Assembly: GCA_946185205.1 (NCBI GenBank) | Contig: CAMHIP010000010.1 | Coordinates: 1-33,830 of the forward strand | Source: an uncultured Bacteroidales bacterium | GTDB lineage: Bacteria > Bacteroidota > Bacteroidia > Bacteroidales > UBA932 | Reading direction: 5' to 3' | DNA length: 33,830 nt | In this document: positions 8,677-18,379 of the stretch, piece by piece | Layout of the letters: each line of letters opens with the position of its first letter | How positions within the stretch are numbered: position 1 is the stretch's first letter | Program-made: the position numbers and the translations under genes | The notes under the pieces: generated by a model | The model's input: only the letters and a program-made list of their open reading frames with translations | Databases searched by the model: none | What the model was told of the DNA's origin: nothing

Positions 8677-11600
8677 ATGTACAGGAAAGGAGGATATATC
8701 GTGGGACGCGTCGCCGGTCTGCTGGCGGTGCTGCTGATGGCTTTCCTGGTGGCGATCCAGACCCCCTTCGTACAGACCCGCCTGTCCAAACTCGCCCTGA
8801 ACCAGCTGGCGGCCATCATGGAAGGCCGCGTGCAGTACGACGAACTCAAGGTGATGACCTCCGGCGTGCTCGTCATCCGCAACCTCAAGCTGGTGGACAG
8901 CGCCCCCTACACCGAAGACATCAACGGCCGCGGCTGGGCCCCCGCCGACACGGTGTTCCGGGCCAAGAGCATCACGGCCACCTTCTCGCTGGAAGGCCTG
9001 TTCCGCAAGGAAGGCCTGCACCTGGGGCGCGTCACGGTCGAAGACGGCTACTTCCACCTGACCAGCGAGCCGGGCGAATACTCCAACAACCTCTCCCGCA
9101 TCTTCCGGCTCAAGCCGACCGGCCAGCCGATGACGCATGACAACATCTTCGACGTCAAGAAGTTCCGCATCAAGAATTTCCGCTTCCGGCTCAACAGCTA
9201 CCAGCCCGACAGGGGCAGCTACAAGGGTTTCGGGGTCAACTTCGAAGACCTGGACGTCACGGCCGACATCAGCGGCCACAACCTCAAGCTCGCCGACGCC
9301 CGGATGAGCGGCGTGTGCGACAAGCTCTCCGCCCGCGAGAAGTCCGGCTACAGCATCAAACAGCTCTCCGGAAGCGCCACCGTCGGGCAGGGCCAGGCCC
9401 TGATCGAGGACCTGCACCTGGAGGATCCCTGGTCCAACGTCAATCTCCGGACGCTCGCGATGCACTATGCGGGCGATTCCGCGTTCGGCAATTTCCTCGA
9501 AGAGGTGCGCCTCGAAGGCGAACTGCTCCGCTCCCAGCTGGGCCTGCAGTCCCTGGCCTGGTTCAGCGGCGGGGCGTTCAACGGAAGCACGGCCGTGGCG
9601 GACATCCGGCGCGGCCGGCTGAACGGACCCGTCAGCGATTTCCGCGTCGAGCGGCTCGTCTTCAACGAACTGAGTTCCGGCGTGGGGGCCACCGTCGAAG
9701 GACGCCTGGCCGGCATTCCAGACATTCCCGGCATGACGGTCGATGCCCAGATCCGCGACCTGACCGGCACGACGGCCGCCTTCAGCCGGCTGCTCGCCGC
9801 CGTCCTGCCCAAGGGGGCTCCCGACCTGAGCCACTACGCCCCGGGCGTCCCCCTCACCCTGCAGCTGAAAGCCAGCGGACCGGTCGCCGACCTGGCGGTG
9901 GAAGGCGAAATGCAGAGCCACAGCGGAGACGTCACCTTCAACGGGCGCCTGAACAATCTCCTGCAGGCCGGACGCCCCCTCGAAGCGGCACTCAACCTGG
10001 GTGCCCGGGAGCTCGACCTCGCCCACATCCTCGGCGTGAGCGCCCTCGGCCCCGTCACCCTCCAGACCCGCGCCCACGCCCGGCTCGGCGGCAACGGACT
10101 GCCCGATGCCGGACTGGACTCCCTGCACATCGAGAAAATCCACGCCCTCGGCCGGGAATTCCGGGACATCAGCGCGACCGGATCCCTGCAGAACGGCACG
10201 GCGGCCGGCCACATCCAGAGCCGCGACCCCGACCTCCGGCTCGACCTGTGGGGGCTGGCCGACCTGCAAGCCCGCGAGACGGGGGCCGAGTACCGCGTCA
10301 GCGGACAGATCGACAACCTGGACCTGGCCGCCCTCGGCATTCAGAACGCCCCGGTCTCCCGCATCGCTTCCGGCATCCGCGTCAACATGGTGCGCAAGAA
10401 CGAACGCTTCGACGGACAGGCGGCCCTGGCGGGGCTGCAGCTGGTCAACGCCAGCGGGACGCACGAAGTCGGCGACATCCGGCTGGACGCCGCCACGCAG
10501 GGCGAAGACGAGCAGCTGATCACCCTGAAAGCACCCTTCCTGGACGCCAGTTTCCGGGGCAACCGCCCCGTCACCCGCTTTGCGGACGAGCTGCAGGCCA
10601 TCACCCTGCGGCGGGACCTCTCCGCCCTCTACCGGGACAGCAAGGAAGCCGGCGACGCCGGCGACTATGAACTCAAAATGGGATTCCACGACACCCGGGA
10701 CTTCCTGCAGTTCATCCTCCCCGGGCTCTATGTCGCCGACGGGACGGCCATCGACCTGCGCGTGCGCCGCAATATCCTCAACGCCGACATCACTTCCGAG
10801 CGGCTCGCATTCGGGACCAATTACCTGCGGAACGTCAAGCTCCAGCTGGACAACCGCCTGGACGCCCTCTCCGCCCACCTCTCCAGTTCTGAACTCCGGG
10901 CGGGCACGCTGGCCATGCTGCACCCCGCCATCGCCCTGCATGCCGACGACAACGCCCTGTCGGCCGGCGTCCACTACGACAGTTTCGGCAGCAAGGCGGG
11001 CGAAGCCGCCATCCGGCTGGAGGGCGGCATTTCCCGCGACGAAGAAGGCGTCCTGGAGCTCCGGGCGCATCCCACGGACTCCTACCTCATGGCGGCCGAC
11101 AACACCTGGTCCATCGACGGCTCCGACATCATCCTGCACGGCAGCGACCTGCACCTGGAGCGCCTGCAGATCAGCAACGGCCCGCAGCGGCTGTTCGTGA
11201 ACGGCGGCCTGTCCAAGAGCCGCAGCGACACGCTGTCGGTGCTGATGGACCGCTTCGACCTGGCGCTGGTCGATGAATTCCTGCCCGAACGCATCGGCAT
11301 CGAAGGCAAGATGAACGGATCCGCCACCGTGACTTCCGGGACGGACCTGCTGTCCGGCATGCTGGTGGACCTGCGTCTCGACACCCTCCGCCTGGGCGGG
11401 ATAGATGCCGGCAATATCGTGATCAACAGCCAGTTGCACGACGAAGGAAAGGAGCTCCGCCTCCGCCTCGACGACCGGCTCGACGGCCGCGACGCCCTCC
11501 TCGCGCAAGGCAGTTATTTTATCAAGGAGAAACGCCTGGACGCCAGCGCGACGCTGAACGCATTCCCGCTCAAGGTCGCGTCTTCCTTCCTCTCCGACAT

Positions 11601-13281
11601 GCTTTCAGAGCTGGACGGCACGCTCGACGGGCACCTGCGCCTGTCCGGACCGATGAACGACCTGACCCCGTACAGCGAGGACCTCAGGATCGGCGATGCC
11701 CGGGTGCGCGTGGCGGCGACCGGCGTCCCCTACTCCATCGCCGGTCCCCTGCGCATCAACGGCGAAGGCGCCTTCCTGGACGGTCTGATGATCCGCGACG
11801 AAGACGAAGGGCTCTGCTCCGTCAATGCCGCCCTCCATTTCCGGCAGTTCAAGAATTTCACCCTGGACGGGCGCATCGACTTCAACGACTTCAAGCTGCT
11901 CGACACGCCGGAGAACCCGGATTTGCCGGTCTATGGCCTGCTGCGCGCCACGGGCACGGCTTCCGCCAAGGGGCCGTTCTCCAGTCTGGCCGTCACGGCC
12001 GACGTCAGCACCTCCGGTGACGGACAGGTCCACATTCCCCTGTCGGGGTCCCTGTCCGGCGCCTCGACCAGCAGCCTGCTCACCTTCACGAAGCCGGCCC
12101 GCGTACTCGACCCCTACGAGCAGATGATCGCCAAAGAGAGCGGCAAGTCCGTCTCCAAGGCCGACATCAGCATCCGCGGACACGTCACGGTGCAGCCCTC
12201 CGTGCGCGCTTTCATCGAGATCGACAAGTCCGCCGGCAACATCGCCGCGGTCAGCGGCCTGGGCAACGTCAACATCAACCTGCGCCCCTCGAAGGCCGTT
12301 TTCGACCTCAACGGCGACTACAACATCAACGAAGGCAACTACCAGTTCGTCCTCCCGGGCGTGCTGTCCAAGACCTTTACCGTGGAGCGGGGCAGCTCCG
12401 TCAAATTCGGCGGCGACATCATGAACACGGAGCTGGACGTCACGGCCACCTACGGCCTGCGCACCTCGCTCGACCCGATCCTCTCGTCCGGCAGCAATTC
12501 CCGCCGCCAGGTCAACTGCCTCATCAACATCTCCGACCGCCTGCGCGCCCCGCAGGTGGACCTCGACATCGAGGTGCCCGACCTGGATCCGGCCTCGCGC
12601 ACCGAGGTCGAATCCGCCTTCAATTCGGATGAGAAGGTCCAGAAACAGTTCGTCTCGCTGCTGCTCCTCGGCTCCTTCCTGCCCGACGAGTCGGCGGGCG
12701 TGATGCTCTCCCAGGGCAACCTCCTGCTCTCCAACCTCACGGAGATGATGTCCGGACAGATCAACAACGTCCTCCAGCGCCTGGAGATCCCCGTGGACGT
12801 GGGTTTCGGCTATCAGGAACTCACGAGCGGGCAGAACCTCTTCGACATCTCCCTGTCCACGCAGCTCTTCGAGAACCGGGTCCTGCTGAGCGGCAACTTC
12901 GGCAACCGGCGCTACTCCACCGGTAGCGCGGGCGGCGACTTCACCGGCAACCTCGACCTCCAGGTCAAACTCGACCCGGAAGGGAAATTCCGTTTCAACG
13001 TCTTCTCCCATGCCGCCGACGAGTTCACCAGCTACCTGGACTTCTCGCAGCGCAACGGCATCGGCGTCAGCTACCAGAAGGAGTACCGCTCCTTCCAGGA
13101 ATTCCTGCGCCACCTGACCATGCCGCCCAAGAAACGGCAGCCGTACGACATCCTGGAGTCGGAGAAACAACTCAGACAAGTCATCATCCCCATCAACCAT
13201 GACAACAGGGAAACTCTACCTGATTCCGGCCCCGCTCGGGGAGACCGCTCCTTCGGAAACGCTGCCGCAGCCCGTCCTTGA
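8677..13281 (+). CDS. TamB-like translocation/assembly module protein (DUF490 C-terminus)
   Basis: 1534 aa; single N-terminal TM segment (VAGLLAVLLMAFLVAIQTPFVQTRL); AsmA/TamB-like repeats; C-terminal LLSNLTEMMSGQINNVLQRLEIPVDVGFGYQE...LSTQLFENRVLLSGNFG... Confidence 0.88.
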   Translation: MYRKGGYIVGRVAGLLAVLLMAFLVAIQTPFVQTRLSKLALNQLAAIMEGRVQYDELKVMTSGVLVIRNLKLVDSAPYTEDINGRGWAPADTVFRAKSITATFSLEGLFRKEGLHLGRVTVEDGYFHLTSEPGEYSNNLSRIFRLKPTGQPMTHDNIFDVKKFRIKNFRFRLNSYQPDRGSYKGFGVNFEDLDVTADISGHNLKLADARMSGVCDKLSAREKSGYSIKQLSGSATVGQGQALIEDLHLEDPWSNVNLRTLAMHYAGDSAFGNFLEEVRLEGELLRSQLGLQSLAWFSGGAFNGSTAVADIRRGRLNGPVSDFRVERLVFNELSSGVGATVEGRLAGIPDIPGMTVDAQIRDLTGTTAAFSRLLAAVLPKGAPDLSHYAPGVPLTLQLKASGPVADLAVEGEMQSHSGDVTFNGRLNNLLQAGRPLEAALNLGARELDLAHILGVSALGPVTLQTRAHARLGGNGLPDAGLDSLHIEKIHALGREFRDISATGSLQNGTAAGHIQSRDPDLRLDLWGLADLQARETGAEYRVSGQIDNLDLAALGIQNAPVSRIASGIRVNMVRKNERFDGQAALAGLQLVNASGTHEVGDIRLDAATQGEDEQLITLKAPFLDASFRGNRPVTRFADELQAITLRRDLSALYRDSKEAGDAGDYELKMGFHDTRDFLQFILPGLYVADGTAIDLRVRRNILNADITSERLAFGTNYLRNVKLQLDNRLDALSAHLSSSELRAGTLAMLHPAIALHADDNALSAGVHYDSFGSKAGEAAIRLEGGISRDEEGVLELRAHPTDSYLMAADNTWSIDGSDIILHGSDLHLERLQISNGPQRLFVNGGLSKSRSDTLSVLMDRFDLALVDEFLPERIGIEGKMNGSATVTSGTDLLSGMLVDLRLDTLRLGGIDAGNIVINSQLHDEGKELRLRLDDRLDGRDALLAQGSYFIKEKRLDASATLNAFPLKVASSFLSDMLSELDGTLDGHLRLSGPMNDLTPYSEDLRIGDARVRVAATGVPYSIAGPLRINGEGAFLDGLMIRDEDEGLCSVNAALHFRQFKNFTLDGRIDFNDFKLLDTPENPDLPVYGLLRATGTASAKGPFSSLAVTADVSTSGDGQVHIPLSGSLSGASTSSLLTFTKPARVLDPYEQMIAKESGKSVSKADISIRGHVTVQPSVRAFIEIDKSAGNIAAVSGLGNVNINLRPSKAVFDLNGDYNINEGNYQFVLPGVLSKTFTVERGSSVKFGGDIMNTELDVTATYGLRTSLDPILSSGSNSRRQVNCLINISDRLRAPQVDLDIEVPDLDPASRTEVESAFNSDEKVQKQFVSLLLLGSFLPDESAGVMLSQGNLLLSNLTEMMSGQINNVLQRLEIPVDVGFGYQELTSGQNLFDISLSTQLFENRVLLSGNFGNRRYSTGSAGGDFTGNLDLQVKLDPEGKFRFNVFSHAADEFTSYLDFSQRNGIGVSYQKEYRSFQEFLRHLTMPPKKRQPYDILESEKQLRQVIIPINHDNRETLPDSGPARGDRSFGNAAAARP

Positions 13282-13906
13282 CACGGTCTGCCGGCTGCAC
13301 TGCTTCGTCGTGGAGGAGCTCCGGACCGCCCGGAGGTTCCTCTCCGCCTACGGCCTGCGCGGCCGGATCGACGGGCTGGACCTGCACGAACTCAACGAAC
13401 ACACCCCGCCCGCCCAGGTGGAAGCGATGCTGCCGCTCTTCGAGGGGCAGGACGTCGGGCTCATGTCCGAGGCCGGGCTGCCCGCCGTGGCCGACCCGGG
13501 CGCGGCCCTCGTCGCCCTGTGCCACCGCCACGGCATCGAAGTGGTGCCGCTCGTCGGCCCTTCCTCGCTGATGCTCGCCCTGATGGCCTCCGGACTCAAC
13601 GGCCAGTCGTTCGCCTTCCGGGGCTACGTCCCCGCCAAGACGGAAGAGCGCCGCACCGCGCTCCGGGAGCTGGAGAAGCAGTCGCGCGCGCTCGCCCAGA
13701 GCCAGATCCTCATCGAGACGCCCTACCGCAACGACGCCTTGTTCGCGGACATGCTGCAGCTGCTCTCCCCCGCCACGCGCCTCTGCGTGGCCGCCGACCT
13801 GACGCTGCCGACGCAGTTCATCCGGACGAAACCGGTCGCCGCCTGGCGCCGGGAGCCGGTCACCATCGGCAAGCGGCCCTGTGTGTTTATCCTGCTGGCA
13901 TCCTGA
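13199..13906 (+). CDS. RsmI-like SAM-dependent methyltransferase (tetrapyrrole methylase fold)
   Basis: MTTGKLYLIPAPLGE..., GLMSEAGLPAVADPGAALV, VVPLVGPSSLMLALMASGLNGQSFAFRGYVP; start lies 83 nt inside the TamB-like ORF. Confidence 0.88.
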   Translation: MTTGKLYLIPAPLGETAPSETLPQPVLDTVCRLHCFVVEELRTARRFLSAYGLRGRIDGLDLHELNEHTPPAQVEAMLPLFEGQDVGLMSEAGLPAVADPGAALVALCHRHGIEVVPLVGPSSLMLALMASGLNGQSFAFRGYVPAKTEERRTALRELEKQSRALAQSQILIETPYRNDALFADMLQLLSPATRLCVAADLTLPTQFIRTKPVAAWRREPVTIGKRPCVFILLAS

Positions 13907-13913
13907 CAAGACC

Positions 13914-15854
13914 ATGATGAAAAGAATCCTGACTGCACTCCTGCTGCTTGCCGCCTGCACGCTTTCGGCCCAGCCGCGCGGGCGGAACTGGTCCGAAACC
14001 ACGGCGACCCAGTTCATCCACCGCTACGCCGACCCCGACGAGATCCGCTGGGGCACGCAGGACAATTCCTTTACCTGGCAGGCCGGTTACGTCATGTTCG
14101 CGATGGAGCACCTCTGGCGCTGGACCGGCGATCCGGTCTATCTGGATTATATCCGCAAGTATGTGGACCAGAACGTCGATGCCGAAGGGAACCTGCGTCA
14201 GTTCAAGCCCGACGCGCTGGACAATTTCGTGCCCGGATACGCCTGCCTGCTCCTGTACGAGCTGACCGGCGAGGCGCGTTATGCCAAGGCGGCCGAAACC
14301 ATCCGGCGCGGGTTCGATACCTATCCCCGTTTTGACAACGGGATGTTCTGGCACTCCGCCCGCATCCGCCAGGTCTGGGTGGACGGCGTGTTCATGGGAC
14401 AGATTTTCCTGGCCCGGTATGCCCGGACGATGGGACATCCGGAAGACTTCGCCGAGGTGGTCCGGCAGATGCAGGGCATCATAGAGCTCTGCGGCAAGCC
14501 GGACGGTCATTTCGTCCACGCCTGGGACGAGACCCACGGCGCCTACCCGGAGGTCTGGAGCGAAGGGATGGGCTGGCTCGCCGTGCTGTGGGCGGACGTC
14601 TTCGACTACCTGCCCGAAGACCAGCCCGGCCGTGACGGCCTGCTGGAGCGGCTGCGCCTGATGTGCCGCGGCCTCAAGGGCTCCCAGGACCCCCGGACGG
14701 GCATGTGGTGCCAGGTCGTGGATAAGCCGCTGGAAGCCGGCAACTGGAACGAAACCTCCGGAACCGGAATGTTTCTTTACCTGATACAGAGCGCTATACA
14801 AAAAGGATATATCCCGGCAGACGAATACGCCGGGGTCGTGGACCGCGCCTACGCCGGCCTGCTTACCAAGGCCGTCGTCAACACGGACGGATTCGTCAAC
14901 CTCACGGACTGCAGCAGCATCGGCGTCAAGCGGAGCTACGAAGACTACATCGCCCAGCCGCGCGAGATCAGCACCTTCGCCGCCTACGGCTCCTTCCTGC
15001 TCGGCACGGGCATCGTCGAACATGCCTTCGGCCGTGCGGTGCCGGATTTCTATGCGACAGACTATTCCGGCGGGAAAGTGTTCCGCTTCCGCGACGGACG
15101 CATCGTCTGGGAGCACGACGCTCCTTTAAGCAATGACATCCAGTTGCTGGAAGACGGCCACCTGCTCTTTTCCACCGGCACCGGCATACTGGAACTGGAT
15201 GCGGACGGCCGCGAAGTGCTCCGCTACGACGCGCCCTGCCACGTTTTTGCCTGCCAGCGCCTGCCCGGCAAGCGGACCCTTGTCGGGGAATGCGAGACCG
15301 GTCGCCTGCTGGAACTGGACGCCAACGGTCGGACCGTCAAGCAGATTCAGCTCCTCCCCCGCGGCGTCAAGGACGGCGGGATGGCCTTCATGCGCAATGC
15401 GCGCAAACTCAGCGGGGGCCACTATCTCGTGACACACTACGGAGACCAGAAACTGACCGAATATGATGCCCGCGGCCGCGTTGTACGCAGCGTCGGGCTG
15501 CCCGGCGGGCCGCATTCCGTGCAGGAGCTGCCGGACGGGCACGTCCTCGTGTCACTGGCCGACAAGGACCGTAACCCCAGGATCGTCGAATTGGACGAAG
15601 ACTGGGACATCGTCTGGACCCTTTCGAACGAAGACCTCCCGGGAGCGCCCCTGCGTTTCTGCTCTGGCTTCCAATACATTGAAGGCCAGGGCCTGTATCT
15701 GACCAACTGGCTGGGCCATCAGCGCGGGATTACCCAACCCCACGCCCTGCTCGTGACCCGCGACAAGCGCATCCGCGCCGTCCTGCCTCCGATGCCCGGC
15801 GTTCGGAGTCTGTCCCATATCGCCGTTGTCCCGGGCGGTAAAACCGGAAAATAA
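13914..15854 (+). CDS. GH105/GH88-like unsaturated glycuronyl hydrolase fused to a C-terminal beta-propeller-like domain
   Basis: MMKRILTALLLLAACTLSAQ signal; (a/a)6-type text with GMFWHSARIRQVWVDGVFMGQIFLARYA, HAWDETHG, WSEGMGWLAVLW; from ~15050 onward repeating blades GRIVWEHDAPLSNDIQLLEDGHLLFSTG / GRTVKQIQLLP / GRVVRSVGLPGGPHSVQELPDGHVLVSLADKD. Confidence 0.82.
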   Translation: MMKRILTALLLLAACTLSAQPRGRNWSETTATQFIHRYADPDEIRWGTQDNSFTWQAGYVMFAMEHLWRWTGDPVYLDYIRKYVDQNVDAEGNLRQFKPDALDNFVPGYACLLLYELTGEARYAKAAETIRRGFDTYPRFDNGMFWHSARIRQVWVDGVFMGQIFLARYARTMGHPEDFAEVVRQMQGIIELCGKPDGHFVHAWDETHGAYPEVWSEGMGWLAVLWADVFDYLPEDQPGRDGLLERLRLMCRGLKGSQDPRTGMWCQVVDKPLEAGNWNETSGTGMFLYLIQSAIQKGYIPADEYAGVVDRAYAGLLTKAVVNTDGFVNLTDCSSIGVKRSYEDYIAQPREISTFAAYGSFLLGTGIVEHAFGRAVPDFYATDYSGGKVFRFRDGRIVWEHDAPLSNDIQLLEDGHLLFSTGTGILELDADGREVLRYDAPCHVFACQRLPGKRTLVGECETGRLLELDANGRTVKQIQLLPRGVKDGGMAFMRNARKLSGGHYLVTHYGDQKLTEYDARGRVVRSVGLPGGPHSVQELPDGHVLVSLADKDRNPRIVELDEDWDIVWTLSNEDLPGAPLRFCSGFQYIEGQGLYLTNWLGHQRGITQPHALLVTRDKRIRAVLPPMPGVRSLSHIAVVPGGKTGK

Positions 15855-15856
15855 TA

Positions 15857-16255
15857 GTGTTCCTCTTAGCCACTGATATCAGGATTCATCGGCAAAAAGA
15901 TTTTGCCGCTTTGATCGGGATGCACGCTCCTCATTTGAGCGCCTTGATTCACGGGCACCGGAGTTTCACTTCGGAGATTGCCGCAAAGGTAGCATCCGGA
16001 TTGCCGGAAATACCTGCCGGGTTCTGGCTGAAAATGCAGGCAAGATTCCAGACGGACAAGACCCGCCGGCAGCGGCGTTATTCCGATCTGGTAGACGGTT
16101 ATGGTGGACGGTCCTCATCTGCACCACCCGTGCTGATGGATCCCTGGGGCCATCCCGGCGGACAGCGTCAAGTCCTGCTCCGTATTCCAGAAGCAGACAG
16201 GGATTTCCTCCGCACTTTTGCCGAGCGGATGGGTTGGGAGTTGTCGGAAGACTGA
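15857..16255 (+). CDS. HigA-like helix-turn-helix (XRE) protein, possibly an N-terminally short orphan antitoxin
   Basis: QKDFAALIGMHAPHLSALIHGHRSFTSEIAAKVASGLPEIPAGFWLKMQARF resembles the HigA HTH core; GTG start 2 nt after the preceding stop; tail IPEADRDFLRTFAERMGWEL. Confidence 0.65.
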   Translation: MFLLATDIRIHRQKDFAALIGMHAPHLSALIHGHRSFTSEIAAKVASGLPEIPAGFWLKMQARFQTDKTRRQRRYSDLVDGYGGRSSSAPPVLMDPWGHPGGQRQVLLRIPEADRDFLRTFAERMGWELSED

Positions 16256-17122
16256 TTATTCCAGCACCAGTCCGTCCCAGGCGGGGTGGACGTGCGGGGG
16301 GAGCATGGCGGCGAAGTCTACGTGCCGGGGCAGCTGGTGCGAAAGGTGGGTGATGTAGGACTCTTTCGCCCCCACTTTCCCGAAGAAATCCAGTGTCTCC
16401 TGCAGGGAGGGATGGGAGTGGTGGTCGCCGATCTTCACGCAGCCAAGCGTCACGTATTCAACGCCTTTCAGTTTCTCCAACTCGGCTTCGCTGTCCAGCA
16501 TCTTGATGTCCGTGAGGTAGGCGATGTTGCCGAAGCGGTAGCCCAGCACGGAGAGCTTCTTCTCCCGGTGGTGCCAGCCCTGGATGGGGATGATTTCCGC
16601 CGTGGCGTCGGCAGCGGACTGCGGCGGCAGGTGGTGATAGCCGAAGCCCTTCTCCCAGGAGAGGACCTCTTCATTCGCATTGGAATGGACCAGGAACGGG
16701 TGCGCGCCGTCGATGGTATGCACATGCCACTCCGGGGCGCCGGGATACTTCTCTTCCGCAAAGGCATAGCCATACTCGCGGCGCAGGGTCTGCTCCACGT
16801 AGGCCTCGCAATAGATGTTGACGGGGTGCCGCTCCGCGAGGTTGAAGGCCCGGATGTCGTCCAGGCCGCCGGTATGATCTTTATGATTGTGTGTCAGCAG
16901 GATGGCATCAAGGTGATGCACGTCCTCCCGCAGCATCTGCTCCCGGAAATCGGGCCCGGCGTCCACCAGGATGGTCAGGCCGCCGTATTCCACCAGCACG
17001 CTGGCGCGCAGGCGCTTGTCCCGCGGGTCCGCCGAACGGCAGACCTCGCAATCGCAGGCAATCATCGGGACGCCGGACGAAGTGCCCGTCCCCAGGAAGG
17101 TCAGTTTCGCTTTCTTCTCCAT
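16256..17122 (-). CDS. MBL-fold metallo-hydrolase (PhnP-like)
   Basis: TFLGTGTSSGVPMIACDCEVCRS, ILLTHNHKDHTGGLDDIR, VLGYRFGNIAYLTD. Confidence 0.9.
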   Translation of the reverse strand: MEKKAKLTFLGTGTSSGVPMIACDCEVCRSADPRDKRLRASVLVEYGGLTILVDAGPDFREQMLREDVHHLDAILLTHNHKDHTGGLDDIRAFNLAERHPVNIYCEAYVEQTLRREYGYAFAEEKYPGAPEWHVHTIDGAHPFLVHSNANEEVLSWEKGFGYHHLPPQSAADATAEIIPIQGWHHREKKLSVLGYRFGNIAYLTDIKMLDSEAELEKLKGVEYVTLGCVKIGDHHSHPSLQETLDFFGKVGAKESYITHLSHQLPRHVDFAAMLPPHVHPAWDGLVLE

Positions 17123-17123
17123 A

Positions 17124-18377
17124 TCAATCGATTACTATGTCCACCAGCGTGTTCACCAGCGCCGGATCATAGGGCCGCGTGATGCGGATGTAATTGCCCG
17201 TGTAGCCCTCCATCTGTCCGCCGTGCTCCGTGGACTCGAAGAGGACACGCTCGCGCACGCCCCGGTTGGCTTCGCGGAACTCCGCATGCAGGCGGGCGCA
17301 CAACTCCTCCAGCACCGCCACGCGGTGTTTTTTGACGCTCTCCTCCACCTGTCCGGGCATCGCCGCCGCGGGCGTGCCGGGCCGCCGCGAATAGGGAAAG
17401 ACGTGGATGAAGGCGGGATGCACGCGGTCGATGAAGCGGAAGGTATCCTTGAAGAGGGTATCCGTCTCGCCGGGCAGGCCGACCATCACGTCGATGCCGA
17501 AGAAGACCTTCGGTGCGCCGGGGTGCTCCATTTTCCGGCGGATCATGTCAATCCGCTCCGCGAAAAAGGCCGTGTCGTAGTGCCGTCCCATCCGGGCGAG
17601 CAGCTCGTCGGAGCCGGTCTGGAGCGGGATGTGGAAATGCGGCTGGAAATGGGTCCCGGAAGCGATCCAGTCCACGATCTCCTCCGTCAGCAGATTCGGC
17701 TCGATGCTCGAAATGCGGTAGCGCTCAATGCCTTCCACCCGGTCCAGGGCTTTCAGCAGGTCCAGGAAACTCTCGCCGGTCGTGCGGCCGAAATCGCCCG
17801 TGTTCACGCCCGTGAGCACGATCTCCTTCACGCCTTCGGCGGCGATCTTCTGCGCGTTGCGGACGCACTCGGCGATCGGGATGTTGCGGCTTTCGCCGCG
17901 GGCATACGGGACCGTGCAGTATTTGCAGTAGTTGTTGCAGCCGTCCTGGACTTTCAGGAACGCGCGTGTCCGGTTGTCCAAGGCCGAATAGGCGGCGAAC
18001 ACCGATGTAGCCGCAGGCTGCTGCGCCGGAAGCGGGATGTCCAGCAGCGAAAGCGTTTCCGGAACGACCAGCCCTTTCTCGGCGGCGCCGAACACGCGCG
18101 AGACGCCCTCGATCTTCTCGATCTCGGTGCGTCGCAGTTCCGCGCTGCAGCCCGTCACGACGATCTTCGCTTCGGGGTTGATGCGGTGCACCTTGCGGAC
18201 CCGGTTGCGGGATTTGCCGTCGGCGGTGGCCGTGACGGAGCAGGTGTTGATCAGGTAGAGGTCGGCGCGCTCGCTCCAGGGCACAACTTCCAGTCCCGCG
18301 GCGCGGAAGCCGCGTTCGTAGGTGGCCGTCTCGGCGAAATTGAGCTTGCAGCCCAGGGTGAGCAAGGCAATTTTCAT
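17124..18377 (-). CDS. mtaB: tRNA t6A37 methylthiotransferase MtaB (radical SAM)
   Basis: LLTLGCKLNFAET, LINTCSVTATADGKSR, VVTGCSAELR, radical-SAM CNNYCKYC, EIVLTGVNTGDFG. Confidence 0.93.
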   Translation of the reverse strand: MKIALLTLGCKLNFAETATYERGFRAAGLEVVPWSERADLYLINTCSVTATADGKSRNRVRKVHRINPEAKIVVTGCSAELRRTEIEKIEGVSRVFGAAEKGLVVPETLSLLDIPLPAQQPAATSVFAAYSALDNRTRAFLKVQDGCNNYCKYCTVPYARGESRNIPIAECVRNAQKIAAEGVKEIVLTGVNTGDFGRTTGESFLDLLKALDRVEGIERYRISSIEPNLLTEEIVDWIASGTHFQPHFHIPLQTGSDELLARMGRHYDTAFFAERIDMIRRKMEHPGAPKVFFGIDVMVGLPGETDTLFKDTFRFIDRVHPAFIHVFPYSRRPGTPAAAMPGQVEESVKKHRVAVLEELCARLHAEFREANRGVRERVLFESTEHGGQMEGYTGNYIRITRPYDPALVNTLVDIVID

Positions 18378-18379
18378 CT

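Noticed and set aside
8653-11508. 951-aa minus-strand ORF antisense to the TamB-like gene
   Set aside because: Antisense open frame typical of high-GC coding bias; E/V/G/A/Q-biased text, no recognisable family.
11605-13200. 531-aa minus-strand ORF antisense to the TamB-like gene
   Set aside because: Same shadow-frame artefact as the 951-aa ORF.
16585-16690. Apparent extra ~30-residue segment in the PhnP-like hydrolase (LVHSNANEEVLSWEKGFGYHHLPPQSAADATAE) as a third palindromic insertion
   Set aside because: The DNA lacks convincing long inverted repeats and the peptide reads like ordinary protein; could be a normal family loop.
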